This document shows positions 43,533 to 53,063 of a stretch of DNA of 64,000 nt, in pieces. The notes below the pieces were generated by a model. It did not search any database. It had not been told where the DNA came from and worked only from the letters and a program-made list of their open reading frames with translations. The first letter of the stretch is position 1. The number at the start of each line of letters is the position of its first letter. Source of the stretch: Thermobaculum terrenum ATCC BAA-798 (GTDB lineage: Bacteria; Chloroflexota; Chloroflexia; Thermobaculales; Thermobaculaceae); NCBI RefSeq assembly GCF_000025005.1, contig NC_013525.1:817501-881500 (forward strand), in the 5' to 3' direction. The position numbers and the translations under genes were made by a program.

Positions 43533-44792
43533 ATGATTACAGAACTCGAGAAGCCTAATCCTTATGAGATCGCTTGTCGGCAGTTTGATATAGCAGCCGA
43601 CAAGTTGGGACTAGAAGAGGACCTTAGAAGAGTCCTGAGATCAACCAAGAGGGAGCTCACCGTTCATTTCCCAGTAAAGATGGACAATGGTGAGGTAAAG
43701 GTATTTACAGGTTATAGGGTGCATCATAATGTAGCAAGAGGGCCCGCGAAGGGTGGTATACGTTATCACCCTGACGTAACCCTCGACGAAGTCAGGGCTT
43801 TGGCCATGTGGATGACTTGGAAATGTGCAGTGGTGCGGTTGCCATACGGTGGGGCAAAGGGGGGTGTGATCTGCGATCCAAAACAAATGTCTCAGAAGGA
43901 GTTGGAAGGACTAACAAGACGTTTTACTACAGAGATAAGTATACTTATAGGTCCAGACAGCGATATACCGGCTCCTGATGTGAATACTAACTCCCAAACT
44001 ATGGCCTGGATCATGGATACTTACAGCATGCATCACGGCTACAGTATCCCAAGTGTGGTTACAGGGAAGCCGGTCAATATAGGTGGATCAGAGGGAAGGT
44101 CAGAGGCTACCGGTAGAGGTGTGGTGTACGTCCTTGAGGCTGCAGCTAAGGAGTTGCACATGGATCTATCTAAAGCCAAGGTAGCGGTCCAGGGGTTTGG
44201 TAATGCTGGATCTGTGGCCTCAAGTATACTCCATAATCATGGTGCTCGTGTAGTTGCTGTAAGCGACTCTAGAGGGGGTATATATAACCCGTCTGGTCTA
44301 AACCCAAATGAGGTGCTTGAGCATAAGATGGTCACAGGCTCAGTAGTTGGATTTAGAGATGCGGAGACTATAACCAACGATGAGTTGTTGACTTTGCCAT
44401 GTGATGTGCTCATTCCGGCTGCTCTGGAGAACCAGATCACCGAGCGCAATGCTGACCAGATAAGAGCCAGGGTTATCGTAGAGGCTGCTAACGGTCCAAC
44501 AACTCCCGATGCTGATGAAATTCTGTTTGATAAAGGTGTGCTAGTGATCCCCGATATCCTCGCTAATGCAGGAGGGGTCACTGTGAGCTACTTTGAATGG
44601 GTCCAGGATAAGCAGGCATTCTTCTGGTCGGAGCGTGAGATCAACCAGAGACTCAAAGCTATACTGACTTCGAGCTTCTCTGAGGTTTATCAGCTTTCCA
44701 ATAACCAGAAGACTTCCATGCGAACAGCAGCCTATATGATTGCCGTAGATCGTGTTGCCAAGGCCACTAAACTTAGAGGTATATATCCCTAA
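43533..44792 (+). CDS. gdhA: Glutamate dehydrogenase
   Basis: 419 residues, the hexameric ~45 kDa class. [31 protein letters not shown] with substrate Lys, [13 protein letters not shown] with the catalytic Lys, and the NAD(P) fold [14 protein letters not shown] are intact. It interconverts glutamate and 2-oxoglutarate plus ammonium. ATG 43533 follows AAGGGAGAG. Convergent with the RCK gene, four bases apart. Confidence 0.95.
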   Translation: MITELEKPNPYEIACRQFDIAADKLGLEEDLRRVLRSTKRELTVHFPVKMDNGEVKVFTGYRVHHNVARGPAKGGIRYHPDVTLDEVRALAMWMTWKCAVVRLPYGGAKGGVICDPKQMSQKELEGLTRRFTTEISILIGPDSDIPAPDVNTNSQTMAWIMDTYSMHHGYSIPSVVTGKPVNIGGSEGRSEATGRGVVYVLEAAAKELHMDLSKAKVAVQGFGNAGSVASSILHNHGARVVAVSDSRGGIYNPSGLNPNEVLEHKMVTGSVVGFRDAETITNDELLTLPCDVLIPAALENQITERNADQIRARVIVEAANGPTTPDADEILFDKGVLVIPDILANAGGVTVSYFEWVQDKQAFFWSEREINQRLKAILTSSFSEVYQLSNNQKTSMRTAAYMIAVDRVAKATKLRGIYP

Positions 44793-44796
44793 TAAC

Positions 44797-45453
44797 TTAT
44801 TGGCTTAGAGCTGCCCTCAGCTCATCTTCGCTTTCTCTGCGTGCCAGGGCTATCACATCATCGCCTGGTGCAAGCTGCGTGTCAGGCGTTGGAATTATAA
44901 GCTCTCCATTCCTAATCACCGCACTTAGAGCGACATCTGGGGGCAGCTCCACTTCTCTTAGAGGTTTGTTGATGTAGGGGCTTCTGGGAGAAACCTTTGC
45001 TTCTATAATGGCTAGCTCAGCATGTCTCAGGGTCAACAGGTGAGCTATCTCTCTATCAGGCAGGTTTTGCTCTATGTAACTCAGGATGATGTTAGTAACA
45101 GATATAGTTGTGTCGATACCAAGCCTCTTGAATATCTCTTCATTCTTTGGGTTGTTGACGCGCGCTATGGTGTGCTTTGCTCCGAACTTCTTCTTAGCTA
45201 CTTGGCAGATCACTAAGTTGTCCTCATCTTCGCCGGTAGCGGCGATTACCACATCAGCTCTTGCAGCTCCTGCTCTCCTGAGTGTCTCTGCCTCTGCCCC
45301 GTCTCCCTGCAGGACAACTGCCCCGAATCGCTCGGTAAAAGTGGCAACTTTGGAAGGATTCTTCTCTATCAAGAGCACTTCGTAGCCTTCGTTGACTAGT
45401 GTCTTGGTAAGGTAGTAGCCAACCTTACCACCTCCGACTACTATAATGTACAT
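44797..45453 (-). CDS. RCK-domain potassium uptake regulator (TrkA N and C domains)
   Basis: 218 residues. A TrkA-N Rossmann domain (VVGGGKVGYYLTKTLVNEG, about 1-125) and a TrkA-C domain (about 140-218). Such proteins gate Trk/Ktr potassium channels in response to nucleotides. It lies ten bases after a second, shorter RCK gene. No membrane channel subunit is encoded nearby. Confidence 0.88.
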   Translation of the reverse strand: MYIIVVGGGKVGYYLTKTLVNEGYEVLLIEKNPSKVATFTERFGAVVLQGDGAEAETLRRAGAARADVVIAATGEDEDNLVICQVAKKKFGAKHTIARVNNPKNEEIFKRLGIDTTISVTNIILSYIEQNLPDREIAHLLTLRHAELAIIEAKVSPRSPYINKPLREVELPPDVALSAVIRNGELIIPTPDTQLAPGDDVIALARRESEDELRAALSQ

Positions 45454-45463
45454 GTCCTACCCC

Positions 45464-45877
45464 CTATGAAGCTTGGTTCTCCTTAATTATGCGATCATGA
45501 ATAATACCCACGATAATTGTGGTTGATGGTATCGTATCTATCCCTAGCTCTCTGTACATATCTGCCCTGATAGGATCGTAGATCCTGGTTATAACATGAG
45601 GCACCCTAAATATTTCCTTAGCGATCTGAGATGCCATTATGTTCCTATTGTCCCCGTTCGTAGCTGCGACGAATGCATCTGCCTCTTCTATACCAGCGCT
45701 CCTGAGAACGTCTTCATCTATGCCTGTACCCTTAATTGTTTTACCAGTAAAGTTCTCTCCTAACCTTGAGAACTGGCTCTCATTGAGGTCTATGACGGTG
45801 ACTTCGTGACCTTCCTCATCTAGCTTTCTAGCCAGGGTACTACCGACTCTTCCGCAACCTACTATTATTACCTTCAT
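45464..45877 (-). CDS. RCK N-domain protein, second TrkA homologue
   Basis: 137 residues consisting of one TrkA-N domain (VGCGRVGSTLARKLDEEGHEVTVID) without TrkA-C. Paired TrkA genes of this kind are found in other bacteria and probably act as a hetero-oligomer. The length is complete for a single domain, so it does not look like a truncation. Confidence 0.85.
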   Translation of the reverse strand: MKVIIVGCGRVGSTLARKLDEEGHEVTVIDLNESQFSRLGENFTGKTIKGTGIDEDVLRSAGIEEADAFVAATNGDNRNIMASQIAKEIFRVPHVITRIYDPIRADMYRELGIDTIPSTTIIVGIIHDRIIKENQAS

Positions 45878-45894
45878 CTTATAGAAAGTTCCTC

Positions 45895-46620
45895 CTAACG
45901 ACCGTAACTAAGCCTTTGGATAAGCCACTCGCTTGATCCTATAGCTCTCATCATCTGTTGGGTCTTTTCTATGTCATATTGCACACGATGAAACTCTATA
46001 AGCTCTCGGTCCACATCCAGGATAGCGTAGGCTGCCCTTGGATCACCATCTCGAGGTTGTCCAACACTCCCTGGATTTATGAGCATGCGGTTGCTACCTA
46101 TCCTGAGAGCGTAGTCGTCTTCAGGTCTACCTGCTATTGGCTCTCCTTCCTTCCTGTGAGCAAAAACCATTTGGATGTGGCTATGTCCAACAAAAATGAT
46201 CTGCTGTTTCGTGAAGTTAAATGCTTCTTGTGCCTGTTCTGGAGTTAGTATGTACTCCCAAATAGGGTCGGATGGAGATCCATGTACCAAGTAGACGTGC
46301 TCGTGTTCTAGATGTTCTGGCATCTCTTTAAGGTATTTCATATTGTCGTCTCTGAGCTGCCGTATTGTCCATTGTATAGAGCGTCGAGCATCGCTATTGA
46401 ATTCTCGCATAGAGATCACGCCAGCCGCAGCCGCATCATGGTTACCCATTACTACCACGTGATCCAGTTCTCTTAGTAAGTCTATGCATTCATTAGGTTG
46501 GGGCCCATAGCCAACAACGTCTCCCAAACACCAGTACTGGTCGACATCTCCCATATCCTCAAGCACTGCTTGCAGTGCTACTAGGTTAGCATGTATATCT
46601 GATATGATTCCAAACCTCAA
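45895..46620 (-). CDS. Metallophosphoesterase (YfcE/ApaH-like calcineurin superfamily)
   Basis: 241 residues. Metal ligands in order: SDIHANLVAL, GDVVGYGPQP, GNHDAA, and VGHSHIQMVF, then NPGSVGQPRDGDP. This is the pattern of small bacterial phosphodiesterases that act on simple phosphodiesters or dinucleotide polyphosphates. Substrate unknown. Lies 17 bases before the RCK pair on the same strand. Confidence 0.87.
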   Translation of the reverse strand: MRFGIISDIHANLVALQAVLEDMGDVDQYWCLGDVVGYGPQPNECIDLLRELDHVVVMGNHDAAAAGVISMREFNSDARRSIQWTIRQLRDDNMKYLKEMPEHLEHEHVYLVHGSPSDPIWEYILTPEQAQEAFNFTKQQIIFVGHSHIQMVFAHRKEGEPIAGRPEDDYALRIGSNRMLINPGSVGQPRDGDPRAAYAILDVDRELIEFHRVQYDIEKTQQMMRAIGSSEWLIQRLSYGR

Positions 46621-46748
46621 TACTTTAGGGCTCCTGTAGTAAATACGTGGTTCTGGGCAGTATATATAAGAGAGTAAGTGTTTGCAAATTGAATGGCAAG
46701 AACATTGCTACTCACAATCATAAATTCTATTACAAAGAGGGTAAGAAA

Positions 46749-46970
46749 GTGAGCTTTATAGATAGTATGATTGGTAACTTCCTAAAGGGGATGGATGAAG
46801 AACAAAGACGTAGGCTAATACAGAGTGTACAAGAACAAGTACTAGCAAACACTACACCTCAAGAGCGGGAGGCTATACTGAGAGAATTTGCTGAGAATCT
46901 GATATCTAGTATTCCTGAAGATGGAAGGGCTAGGCTGCTCGAACATATCATGAATGCTCTCAAAAAGTAG
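46749..46970 (+). CDS. Small helical protein with three repeat units
   Basis: 73 residues from GTG 46749, which follows AAAGAGGGT at about eight bases. The frame is open further upstream, but that part has no binding site and is divergent from the next gene's leader. After MSFIDSMIGNFLKG the protein is built of three similar ~20-residue helical units: EQRRRLIQSVQEQVL, QEREAILREFAENLI and DGRARLLEHIMNALK. Family not recognised. Sixteen bases separate it from the next gene, so they likely form one operon. Confidence 0.6.
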   Translation: MSFIDSMIGNFLKGMDEEQRRRLIQSVQEQVLANTTPQEREAILREFAENLISSIPEDGRARLLEHIMNALKK

Positions 46971-46986
46971 AGCGAAGGAGTAGAAG

Positions 46987-47619
46987 ATGATTTTCAGAAG
47001 GAATACCAGCAGAAATAAAGAGATAACAATACGGAGACCTAAGGTCTCCACTCGTACAGTTGCGATAGACCTCCCAGATGAGATTGCGTCTGCAATGAGC
47101 CCGGAAAGTCTGGCAAAACTAAGGGAAGAAATTAGGCGTTATGCTCTAGAGCTCTCTGAAAGTGCTAAGGAATCTGCAGATAGATTTAACCGTGAAACAC
47201 TGCCAGCCCTGACACAAAGAGCGGAACAAGTTGCTGAAGCTCTAAGAACCACTGGGAGAACATCGCTTCAGAAAGGCGCTGCTCTTGCTCAAACTGCATC
47301 TGAAGAGATCATACCCTCTGTAAAGAAAGGTGTTGAGAAGAATATTCCCGCGGTAACGGCTTCCATCAAGCAGAAAGCCTCAGAAAGCGCCCAATCCACT
47401 GAGGAGATTGCAGAAGAGATTGCTTCCAGAGTGAAACCTTATACATCACAAGCCAAATATGGAGCTGCGCGTGCTGTAGAAAGCACAAAGAGCTTCACTA
47501 AAGATTCAATAAGGCTTATATTCTGGCTTACGGTCGCTGCCTGGTTACTGCTGATGATATTTGTCCCAGATAAAGAAAAGAGGAAGGAGCTCTACAATCG
47601 AATACTAAGGGTTCTCTAG
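46987..47619 (+). CDS. Coiled-coil protein with C-terminal membrane anchor
   Basis: 210 residues. A basic start (about 1-27) is followed by a long Ala/Glu/Lys/Ser-rich helical region (about 40-170) resembling apolipoprotein- or LEA-like amphipathic repeats, then one hydrophobic segment (about 176-193, LIFWLTVAAWLLLMIF) and a short basic end. The tail-anchor layout puts the bulk in the cytoplasm. No family or catalytic motif recognised. GAAGGAG precedes the ATG. Convergent with secA. Confidence 0.65.
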   Translation: MIFRRNTSRNKEITIRRPKVSTRTVAIDLPDEIASAMSPESLAKLREEIRRYALELSESAKESADRFNRETLPALTQRAEQVAEALRTTGRTSLQKGAALAQTASEEIIPSVKKGVEKNIPAVTASIKQKASESAQSTEEIAEEIASRVKPYTSQAKYGAARAVESTKSFTKDSIRLIFWLTVAAWLLLMIFVPDKEKRKELYNRILRVL

Positions 47620-47655
47620 CCCCTTCCTCTTGTCGTTAACTATTTACGTTGCCCT

Positions 47656-50355
47656 TCATTGAGCCCTTGCCGCTGCCTTGGCGGTAGGAGCCCCATGGCA
47701 CTTCTTGTACTTTTTGCCGCTACCGCAGGGGCAAGGGTCATTTCTGCCTACCTTCTTGGACTTACTCCTTCTCATTACGGGCTCTGCATCCTCTTCGCGA
47801 TTGGTACTCATGGAGCGTACGACGGGTTGAGGCTTCTGAACGATGTTCACCTTGTATATTGAGTTGGCGACTTCATGTTCAACCGTCTGTATGAAGTTCT
47901 GGAACAAACTATAGGCTTCGGTCTTGTACTCAACGAGAGGGTCTCTCTGTCCGAATGCTCTAAGCCCGATCCCCTGGCGTAGCTCCTCCATGCTGGTAAG
48001 GTAGTCAACCCAGATCATATCTATAGCTCTCAAGAGGACCATGCGCTCTAGGAATCGCATGTTGTCCTCTCCTACTTCTTGCTCTCGTTTATGATAAGCT
48101 TCATCAGCTAGTTCGTACAGGAAGTCCTCAATCTGCTGTGGAGTAAGTCCCTGGATGGATTCTGGGACTACATCTTCTGGCAACGGGAATATGGAAGCAA
48201 CTGCCCTAAGCAGTCCTTGTAAGTTCCATTCATCGGGTTCCTGATCGGAGGTATAGTCCTCTACCAAGCGCTTGATCTCGTTATGGATTATCTCCATGAC
48301 GCGTTCTCTGGTGTTATCACCTGCCAGTATCCTATCGCGCATGGAGTAGACGGTTTCGCGCTGCTTATTCATGACGTCGTCATACTGGACGACATGTTTA
48401 CGTATGTCGAAGTTATAGCCTTCGGCCTTGGCTTGAGCAGCCTCGATCTGCTTGGTAACTAGGCTGTTCTCTATCGGCATGCTTTCGTCCACGCCAAGGC
48501 GATCCATGATCCCTGCCACTCGGTTGAGTCCGAAGCGCCTCATTATCTCATCTTCCAGGGAGACATAGAAGCGTGAACTTCCAGGATCTCCCTGACGCCC
48601 AGATCGCCCTCTAAGCTGATTATCTATTCTGCGAGCTTCATGCCTTTCTGTACCAATTATATGAAGGCCACCCTTGGCAACAACCTCATCATGAGCCTGC
48701 TGCCAAAGTGTACGAGCCTCATTCATAATCTCTTCAGGTATATCCTCTTTGGTATTAGGATCAAGCCCGTGCTTGGCAAGCACCTCCTTAAGGTATAGGT
48801 CGAGTGTGCCACCTAGTATAATATCTGTACCTCTACCAGCCATATTAGTAGCGATAGTAACTGCGCCTGGTCGGCCAGCTTGAGCTACTATGGCTGCTTC
48901 TTTCTCGTGATACTTAGCATTTAATACCTGATGAGGAATGCCCTCACGCTTGAGCAGCTGACTTAGATACTCGCTTTTCTCGATAGAGGTTGTACCGACT
49001 AGGACGGGACGACCTATAGAGTACAACTCCTTTATTTCTTTGACTACGGCTTCAAACTTAGCCCTTTCTGTCTTATAGATCCTGTCCGGATGGTCAACCC
49101 TTATCATGGGTTTATTGGTAGGGATCTGTACTACTTCCATGTTGTATATCTTGCCGAACTCCTCGGCCTCAGTAGCCGCGGTACCTGTCATGCCGGCAAG
49201 CTTCTTGTACATACGGAAGTAGTTCTGGATTGTGATGGTTGCGAGAGTTTGACTCTCCCTCTCTACTCTGAGTCCCTCTTTGGCTTCTATTGCCTGATGG
49301 AGTCCTTCGGAATAACGACGACCGTACATAAGGCGGCCAGTGAATTCGTCTACTATGATTACCTGGCCATCGATGACGGTGTAGTCTCTCTCTCTAAGGT
49401 AGAGCGCCTTAGCTTTCAATGCATTATCGAGATAGTGGGTTGCCTCAAAGTATCTTGGATCATACAGGGATTCATCTTCAGGAATGTTGAGTATGCGCTC
49501 GACTCTTGCGATACCCTCATCTGTAAGGGTTACAGTGCGGTGTTTGAGATCGACAGTATAGTCCCTTCCTTCCTGAAGCTGGTTGGCTATACGAGCAAAT
49601 CTATAGTAGACCTCTGTATTCTGCTCCGCCTGGCCGCTAATTATTAGAGGTGTTCTAGCTTCGTCGATCAGGATGCTGTCCACCTCATCCACTATTGCAT
49701 AGTTAAGCTCTCTCTGTACTTTTTGGGAGAGATCCAGCACCATGTTGTCTCGAAGATAATCGAAACCAAATTCGTTATTCGTTCCATATGTGACATCGGC
49801 TTCGTAGGCTTCTCTCCGGGGTACAGGCCGAAGCATCTCTAGATCGCCAGAGTAATCGGGGTCAAAGACGTAGGCAGCCTCATGTTGTAAGCAACCTACA
49901 GTTAGCCCCAAGTAGTGATACACCTTGCCCATCCACTGAGCATCTCTGCGAGCAAGGTAGTCGTTGACTGTTACTACGTGCACCCCGCGGCCTTCAAGTG
50001 CATTGAGATAAGCGGCAAGGGGGGCAACGAAGGTCTTACCCTCTCCGGTCTTCATCTCGGCTACATTGCCTTGATGAAGTACGATACCACCCATTAACTG
50101 GACATCAAAATGCCTTACCCCCAAAGTTCTGCGAGTTGCCTCCCTAACCAAGGCAAAGGCTTCAGGCAGGATGGTATCCATGGATTCCCCTCGAGCTATT
50201 CTTTCTTTGAACTCGAGGGTTTTAGCAACCATCTCATCCTGAGATAGTTGCTGTACTTGTGGCTCTAGGCTGTTTATCTTTTCTACAATTGGTCTGAATC
50301 TCTTTGCAGCTCTCTCAGCAGAGGAGCCAGTAAGCTTGCTTAGTAACCCCAGCAA
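47656..50355 (-). CDS. secA: Preprotein translocase ATPase SecA
   Basis: 899 residues from TTG 50355 (AGAGGT five bases upstream). DEAD-type motor: Walker [42 protein letters not shown] and [10 protein letters not shown]. The C-terminal zinc tail [14 protein letters not shown], which binds SecB or ribosomes, is present. It drives protein export through SecYEG. It functions with Ffh/FtsY encoded earlier in the window. Confidence 0.97.
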   Translation of the reverse strand: MLGLLSKLTGSSAERAAKRFRPIVEKINSLEPQVQQLSQDEMVAKTLEFKERIARGESMDTILPEAFALVREATRRTLGVRHFDVQLMGGIVLHQGNVAEMKTGEGKTFVAPLAAYLNALEGRGVHVVTVNDYLARRDAQWMGKVYHYLGLTVGCLQHEAAYVFDPDYSGDLEMLRPVPRREAYEADVTYGTNNEFGFDYLRDNMVLDLSQKVQRELNYAIVDEVDSILIDEARTPLIISGQAEQNTEVYYRFARIANQLQEGRDYTVDLKHRTVTLTDEGIARVERILNIPEDESLYDPRYFEATHYLDNALKAKALYLRERDYTVIDGQVIIVDEFTGRLMYGRRYSEGLHQAIEAKEGLRVERESQTLATITIQNYFRMYKKLAGMTGTAATEAEEFGKIYNMEVVQIPTNKPMIRVDHPDRIYKTERAKFEAVVKEIKELYSIGRPVLVGTTSIEKSEYLSQLLKREGIPHQVLNAKYHEKEAAIVAQAGRPGAVTIATNMAGRGTDIILGGTLDLYLKEVLAKHGLDPNTKEDIPEEIMNEARTLWQQAHDEVVAKGGLHIIGTERHEARRIDNQLRGRSGRQGDPGSSRFYVSLEDEIMRRFGLNRVAGIMDRLGVDESMPIENSLVTKQIEAAQAKAEGYNFDIRKHVVQYDDVMNKQRETVYSMRDRILAGDNTRERVMEIIHNEIKRLVEDYTSDQEPDEWNLQGLLRAVASIFPLPEDVVPESIQGLTPQQIEDFLYELADEAYHKREQEVGEDNMRFLERMVLLRAIDMIWVDYLTSMEELRQGIGLRAFGQRDPLVEYKTEAYSLFQNFIQTVEHEVANSIYKVNIVQKPQPVVRSMSTNREEDAEPVMRRSKSKKVGRNDPCPCGSGKKYKKCHGAPTAKAAARAQ

Positions 50356-50650
50356 TTTCTACCTCTTTGCAAGTGTTGTAACTAATATTCCTAAACAGTC
50401 TACCACTTATGACTACTAGGCTACAATCAAGTCGTAGCATACCACTTTATTTAGACGCTTTGTATTCAACCTAGGTTCTCTATACTAGGAAACAGTTATG
50501 ATGCTCACTAGATTCCAAGATAAGTAATTGTGGTTGATAAGAATATCATTGGGGAAAATATATACTCAGATACTATTGGCTTTTAGTTGGGTGCATGGTT
50601 GGTTACCTTGAAGAAGTTATTAGTTACTTTGCTGCAGTGGAGTAAATAAG
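50356..50650. other. 295-base intergenic region between secA and selA
   Basis: AT-rich spacer between divergent genes. It holds the ribosome binding sites for secA (AGAGGT) and selA (TGGAG at 50638-50642). I looked for a selenocysteine tRNA and for a clear promoter pair and found neither; a short CCTAG/CTAGG dyad at about 50470-50490 is the only structure seen. Confidence 0.5.
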
Positions 50651-52057
50651 GTGGAAGAGATTAGAGAACCAAAAGATCTCCCTTCAGTCGAAGAACTTGT
50701 GAAGCATTTGGAGCCCTTGCAGCTTCCTAGACCACTATTGGTGGAAGCTGCAAGATCGAGTATCCAAGAGATGAGAAATCAAATACTCAAACGCCTCCAT
50801 GCACCAGAAGCTTCATCAAATTCAGAAGGTGAGATCTCATTCCTCAGGTTGGTAGAAAGGGCTAAGCAATTTATTGATATCTGGACCAGGTCTTGGCCCG
50901 TAAAGGTAATAAATGCCACTGGTGTATTATTACACACCAATCTCGGACGTGCCCCTTTATCTAAGGCTGCGGTAGAAGCTATGGTGAATGCTGCAGGCTA
51001 TTGCGATCTTGAGATGGATATAGAAAGTGGCGAACGTGGGCACAGGGATAAACACGTTGCAGACCTGCTAGTAAGGCTGACTGGAGCAGAGGCCGCCACA
51101 ATAGTTAATAACAACGCAGGAGCACTGTTCCTCACTCTTTCTGCTCTAGCTGCTGGCAGAGAGGTTATAGTTTCCCGAAGTCAATCTGTGGAGATAGGAG
51201 GGCGCTTTAGAATTCCTGATGTGATGGCTCAAAGTGGTGCTTTTCTCAAGGAGGTTGGAACTACTAATAGAACTTATGCTTCGGATTATCAGAATGCTAT
51301 ATCAGAGTCCACCGCTGCTCTCCTGGTAGTGCACCGGAGTAACTTTAGATTGATTGGATTTGTGCATGATCCCTCTTTATCTGAAATTGTGGAGATAGGT
51401 AGATTGTACAACCTACCAGTGATACATGATCTCGGTAGTGGGGCTTTAGTCGATAGCTCAATGTTTGGGCTGGAACACGAACCTATGGTCCAAGAGAGTG
51501 TTTCTGCCGGAGTAGCCCTGACCCTTTTCAGTGGGGATAAACTCTTAGGAGGTCCACAGGCTGGCATGATTGTGGGGAGAGGGGAGTATGTGGCCAGGAT
51601 CCGTAGTCATCCTCTTTTCAGGGCTTTGCGATGTGATAAAGTGACTCTTGCTGCCATGCACGCTACTTTGATGCACTACCTCCGGGGAGAAGAGCAGCAA
51701 GCTGTCCCTGTACTGTGGATGCTAGGTCGAAAACAGGTTGATCTTTACTCTACTGTGCAATCCTGGAAGAGTAGCCTCTTAGATTGCGGGGATGGCTTTG
51801 AGGTAAAGGAGTCTGTATCAAAGGTAGGTGGAGGTTCCATCCCAGAGATTCCGATAGCAAGCGTGGCTCTAGTTATAGATCCATCCAGATGGAACCTTTC
51901 AGCAGACGAACTTGCTTATAAACTGAGAACTGGTGACCCGGCTGTAGTCGGTGTCGTTGAAGATGATAAAATCTGGCTTGATGCTCGTACAGTAATGCCT
52001 GAAGAAGGACCACTCCTGGTACAGGCTGTAAGAAGAAGCCTGTTGCTTCGGGATTAG
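50651..52057 (+). CDS. selA: L-seryl-tRNA(Sec) selenium transferase
   Basis: 468 residues from GTG 50651. The N-terminal helical domain, INATGVLLHTNLGRAPLS, NNNAGALFLTLSALA and FSGDKLLGGPQAGMIVG with the PLP Lys match SelA. It converts Ser-tRNA(Sec) to Sec-tRNA(Sec) using selenophosphate. selB, selC and selD are not in the window and no selenoprotein gene is evident, so the pathway must be completed elsewhere. An SelA-like PLP enzyme of other function is possible but less likely, given the full length. Confidence 0.85.
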   Translation: MEEIREPKDLPSVEELVKHLEPLQLPRPLLVEAARSSIQEMRNQILKRLHAPEASSNSEGEISFLRLVERAKQFIDIWTRSWPVKVINATGVLLHTNLGRAPLSKAAVEAMVNAAGYCDLEMDIESGERGHRDKHVADLLVRLTGAEAATIVNNNAGALFLTLSALAAGREVIVSRSQSVEIGGRFRIPDVMAQSGAFLKEVGTTNRTYASDYQNAISESTAALLVVHRSNFRLIGFVHDPSLSEIVEIGRLYNLPVIHDLGSGALVDSSMFGLEHEPMVQESVSAGVALTLFSGDKLLGGPQAGMIVGRGEYVARIRSHPLFRALRCDKVTLAAMHATLMHYLRGEEQQAVPVLWMLGRKQVDLYSTVQSWKSSLLDCGDGFEVKESVSKVGGGSIPEIPIASVALVIDPSRWNLSADELAYKLRTGDPAVVGVVEDDKIWLDARTVMPEEGPLLVQAVRRSLLLRD

Positions 52058-52082
52058 GTAAGCTCGTCTGGAGAGGGAGATA

Positions 52083-53045
52083 GTGAAGATATCTTTATTG
52101 ATAGAAGGCCAGCAAGGCTTAAACTGGCACTACTGGAAAAAGCTTGTACCTGCAATAGACTCTTTGGGTTTTTATGGTCTATATAGATCTGACCACTACG
52201 TGGATACGGCTCCTCCTGACAGGGATTCTCTTGAAATGATCACTTCTATTACATGGGCATCGCTCCACACATCCAGTTCTATATTGGGACCGATGGTAGC
52301 TCCTGTTTCCTTTAGAGATCCTGTGATGTTGGCACGTCAAGCTCTCGCTTTACATGATTTGAGCCAAGGTAGATTTGTATTAGGTCTTGGCTCGGGTTGG
52401 CAGGAACGAGAACATGCAATGTTTGGTTATGAACTAGGTACTGTCAAGCAGCGCATGGACCGACTGGAAGAATCATTGCAGGTAGTGCGATTGCTGCTTG
52501 ACAATCCCAATTATAAAGTTAGCTACACTGGCCAGTACTACCACCTCGACGGTGCTCTATTACTACCTAGGGGCTATAAGGGAGGTAGACCGAAGCTTCT
52601 AGTAGGTGGATCAGGTCGAAGAAGGGTGCTTCCCCTGGTTGCGAAGTATGCCGACATATGGAACTCGCTGAGGGTATCTCCTGAGCAATTTCGTGATCTC
52701 TCTGCTTATCTCAATGAGTTGTGTATTAGTGCTGGACGTGATCCTGATGAGGTACATAGGTCATTATTTACCTCGGTGTTCCTTGCCCAGGGGAATGGAC
52801 ATTTAGACGAAGTGTTGCGTGAGGCGGCTAACTATTATAGAGTAAACACCAACAACCTCTCAGAGATCGCTGAATATCTTGGTAATCGCAACGCTATCTG
52901 GGGAACGCCAGACATGGTGATTGACCAGATGCAACTCTATCGGGATGCTGGTGTGCAGGAGCTAGTGCTTCGTTGGATAGCTTGGGATGATCTTGAGAGA
53001 CTCGAAGCATTAGCTGATGTAGCCCACCAAATGGCTACTAAATAA
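52083..53045 (+). CDS. LLM-class (luciferase-like) F420- or flavin-dependent oxidoreductase
   Basis: 320 residues of a luciferase-like TIM barrel. ISLLIEGQQGLNWHYW, GLYRSDHY, TSSSILGPMVAPVSFRDPVMLARQA, RFVLGLGSGWQEREH and RPKLLVGGSGRRRVLPLVA are typical of the F420-dependent subgroup. Cofactor and substrate cannot be set by sequence alone. GTG 52083 has GGAGAGGGAG upstream. It lies 25 bases after selA and 18 before the next oxidoreductase, so the three may be co-transcribed. Confidence 0.85.
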   Translation: MKISLLIEGQQGLNWHYWKKLVPAIDSLGFYGLYRSDHYVDTAPPDRDSLEMITSITWASLHTSSSILGPMVAPVSFRDPVMLARQALALHDLSQGRFVLGLGSGWQEREHAMFGYELGTVKQRMDRLEESLQVVRLLLDNPNYKVSYTGQYYHLDGALLLPRGYKGGRPKLLVGGSGRRRVLPLVAKYADIWNSLRVSPEQFRDLSAYLNELCISAGRDPDEVHRSLFTSVFLAQGNGHLDEVLREAANYYRVNTNNLSEIAEYLGNRNAIWGTPDMVIDQMQLYRDAGVQELVLRWIAWDDLERLEALADVAHQMATK

Positions 53046-53063
53046 TAAACTGGAGGAGAAGCT

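Noticed and set aside
49090-49647. A 185-codon open frame inside secA on the other strand
   Set aside because: secA is continuous and fully conserved here; no binding site or family match supports the antisense frame.
50356-50650. Selenocysteine tRNA gene upstream of selA
   Set aside because: No ~95-base cloverleaf with a long variable arm and a 3' CCA-type acceptor could be recognised in the spacer.
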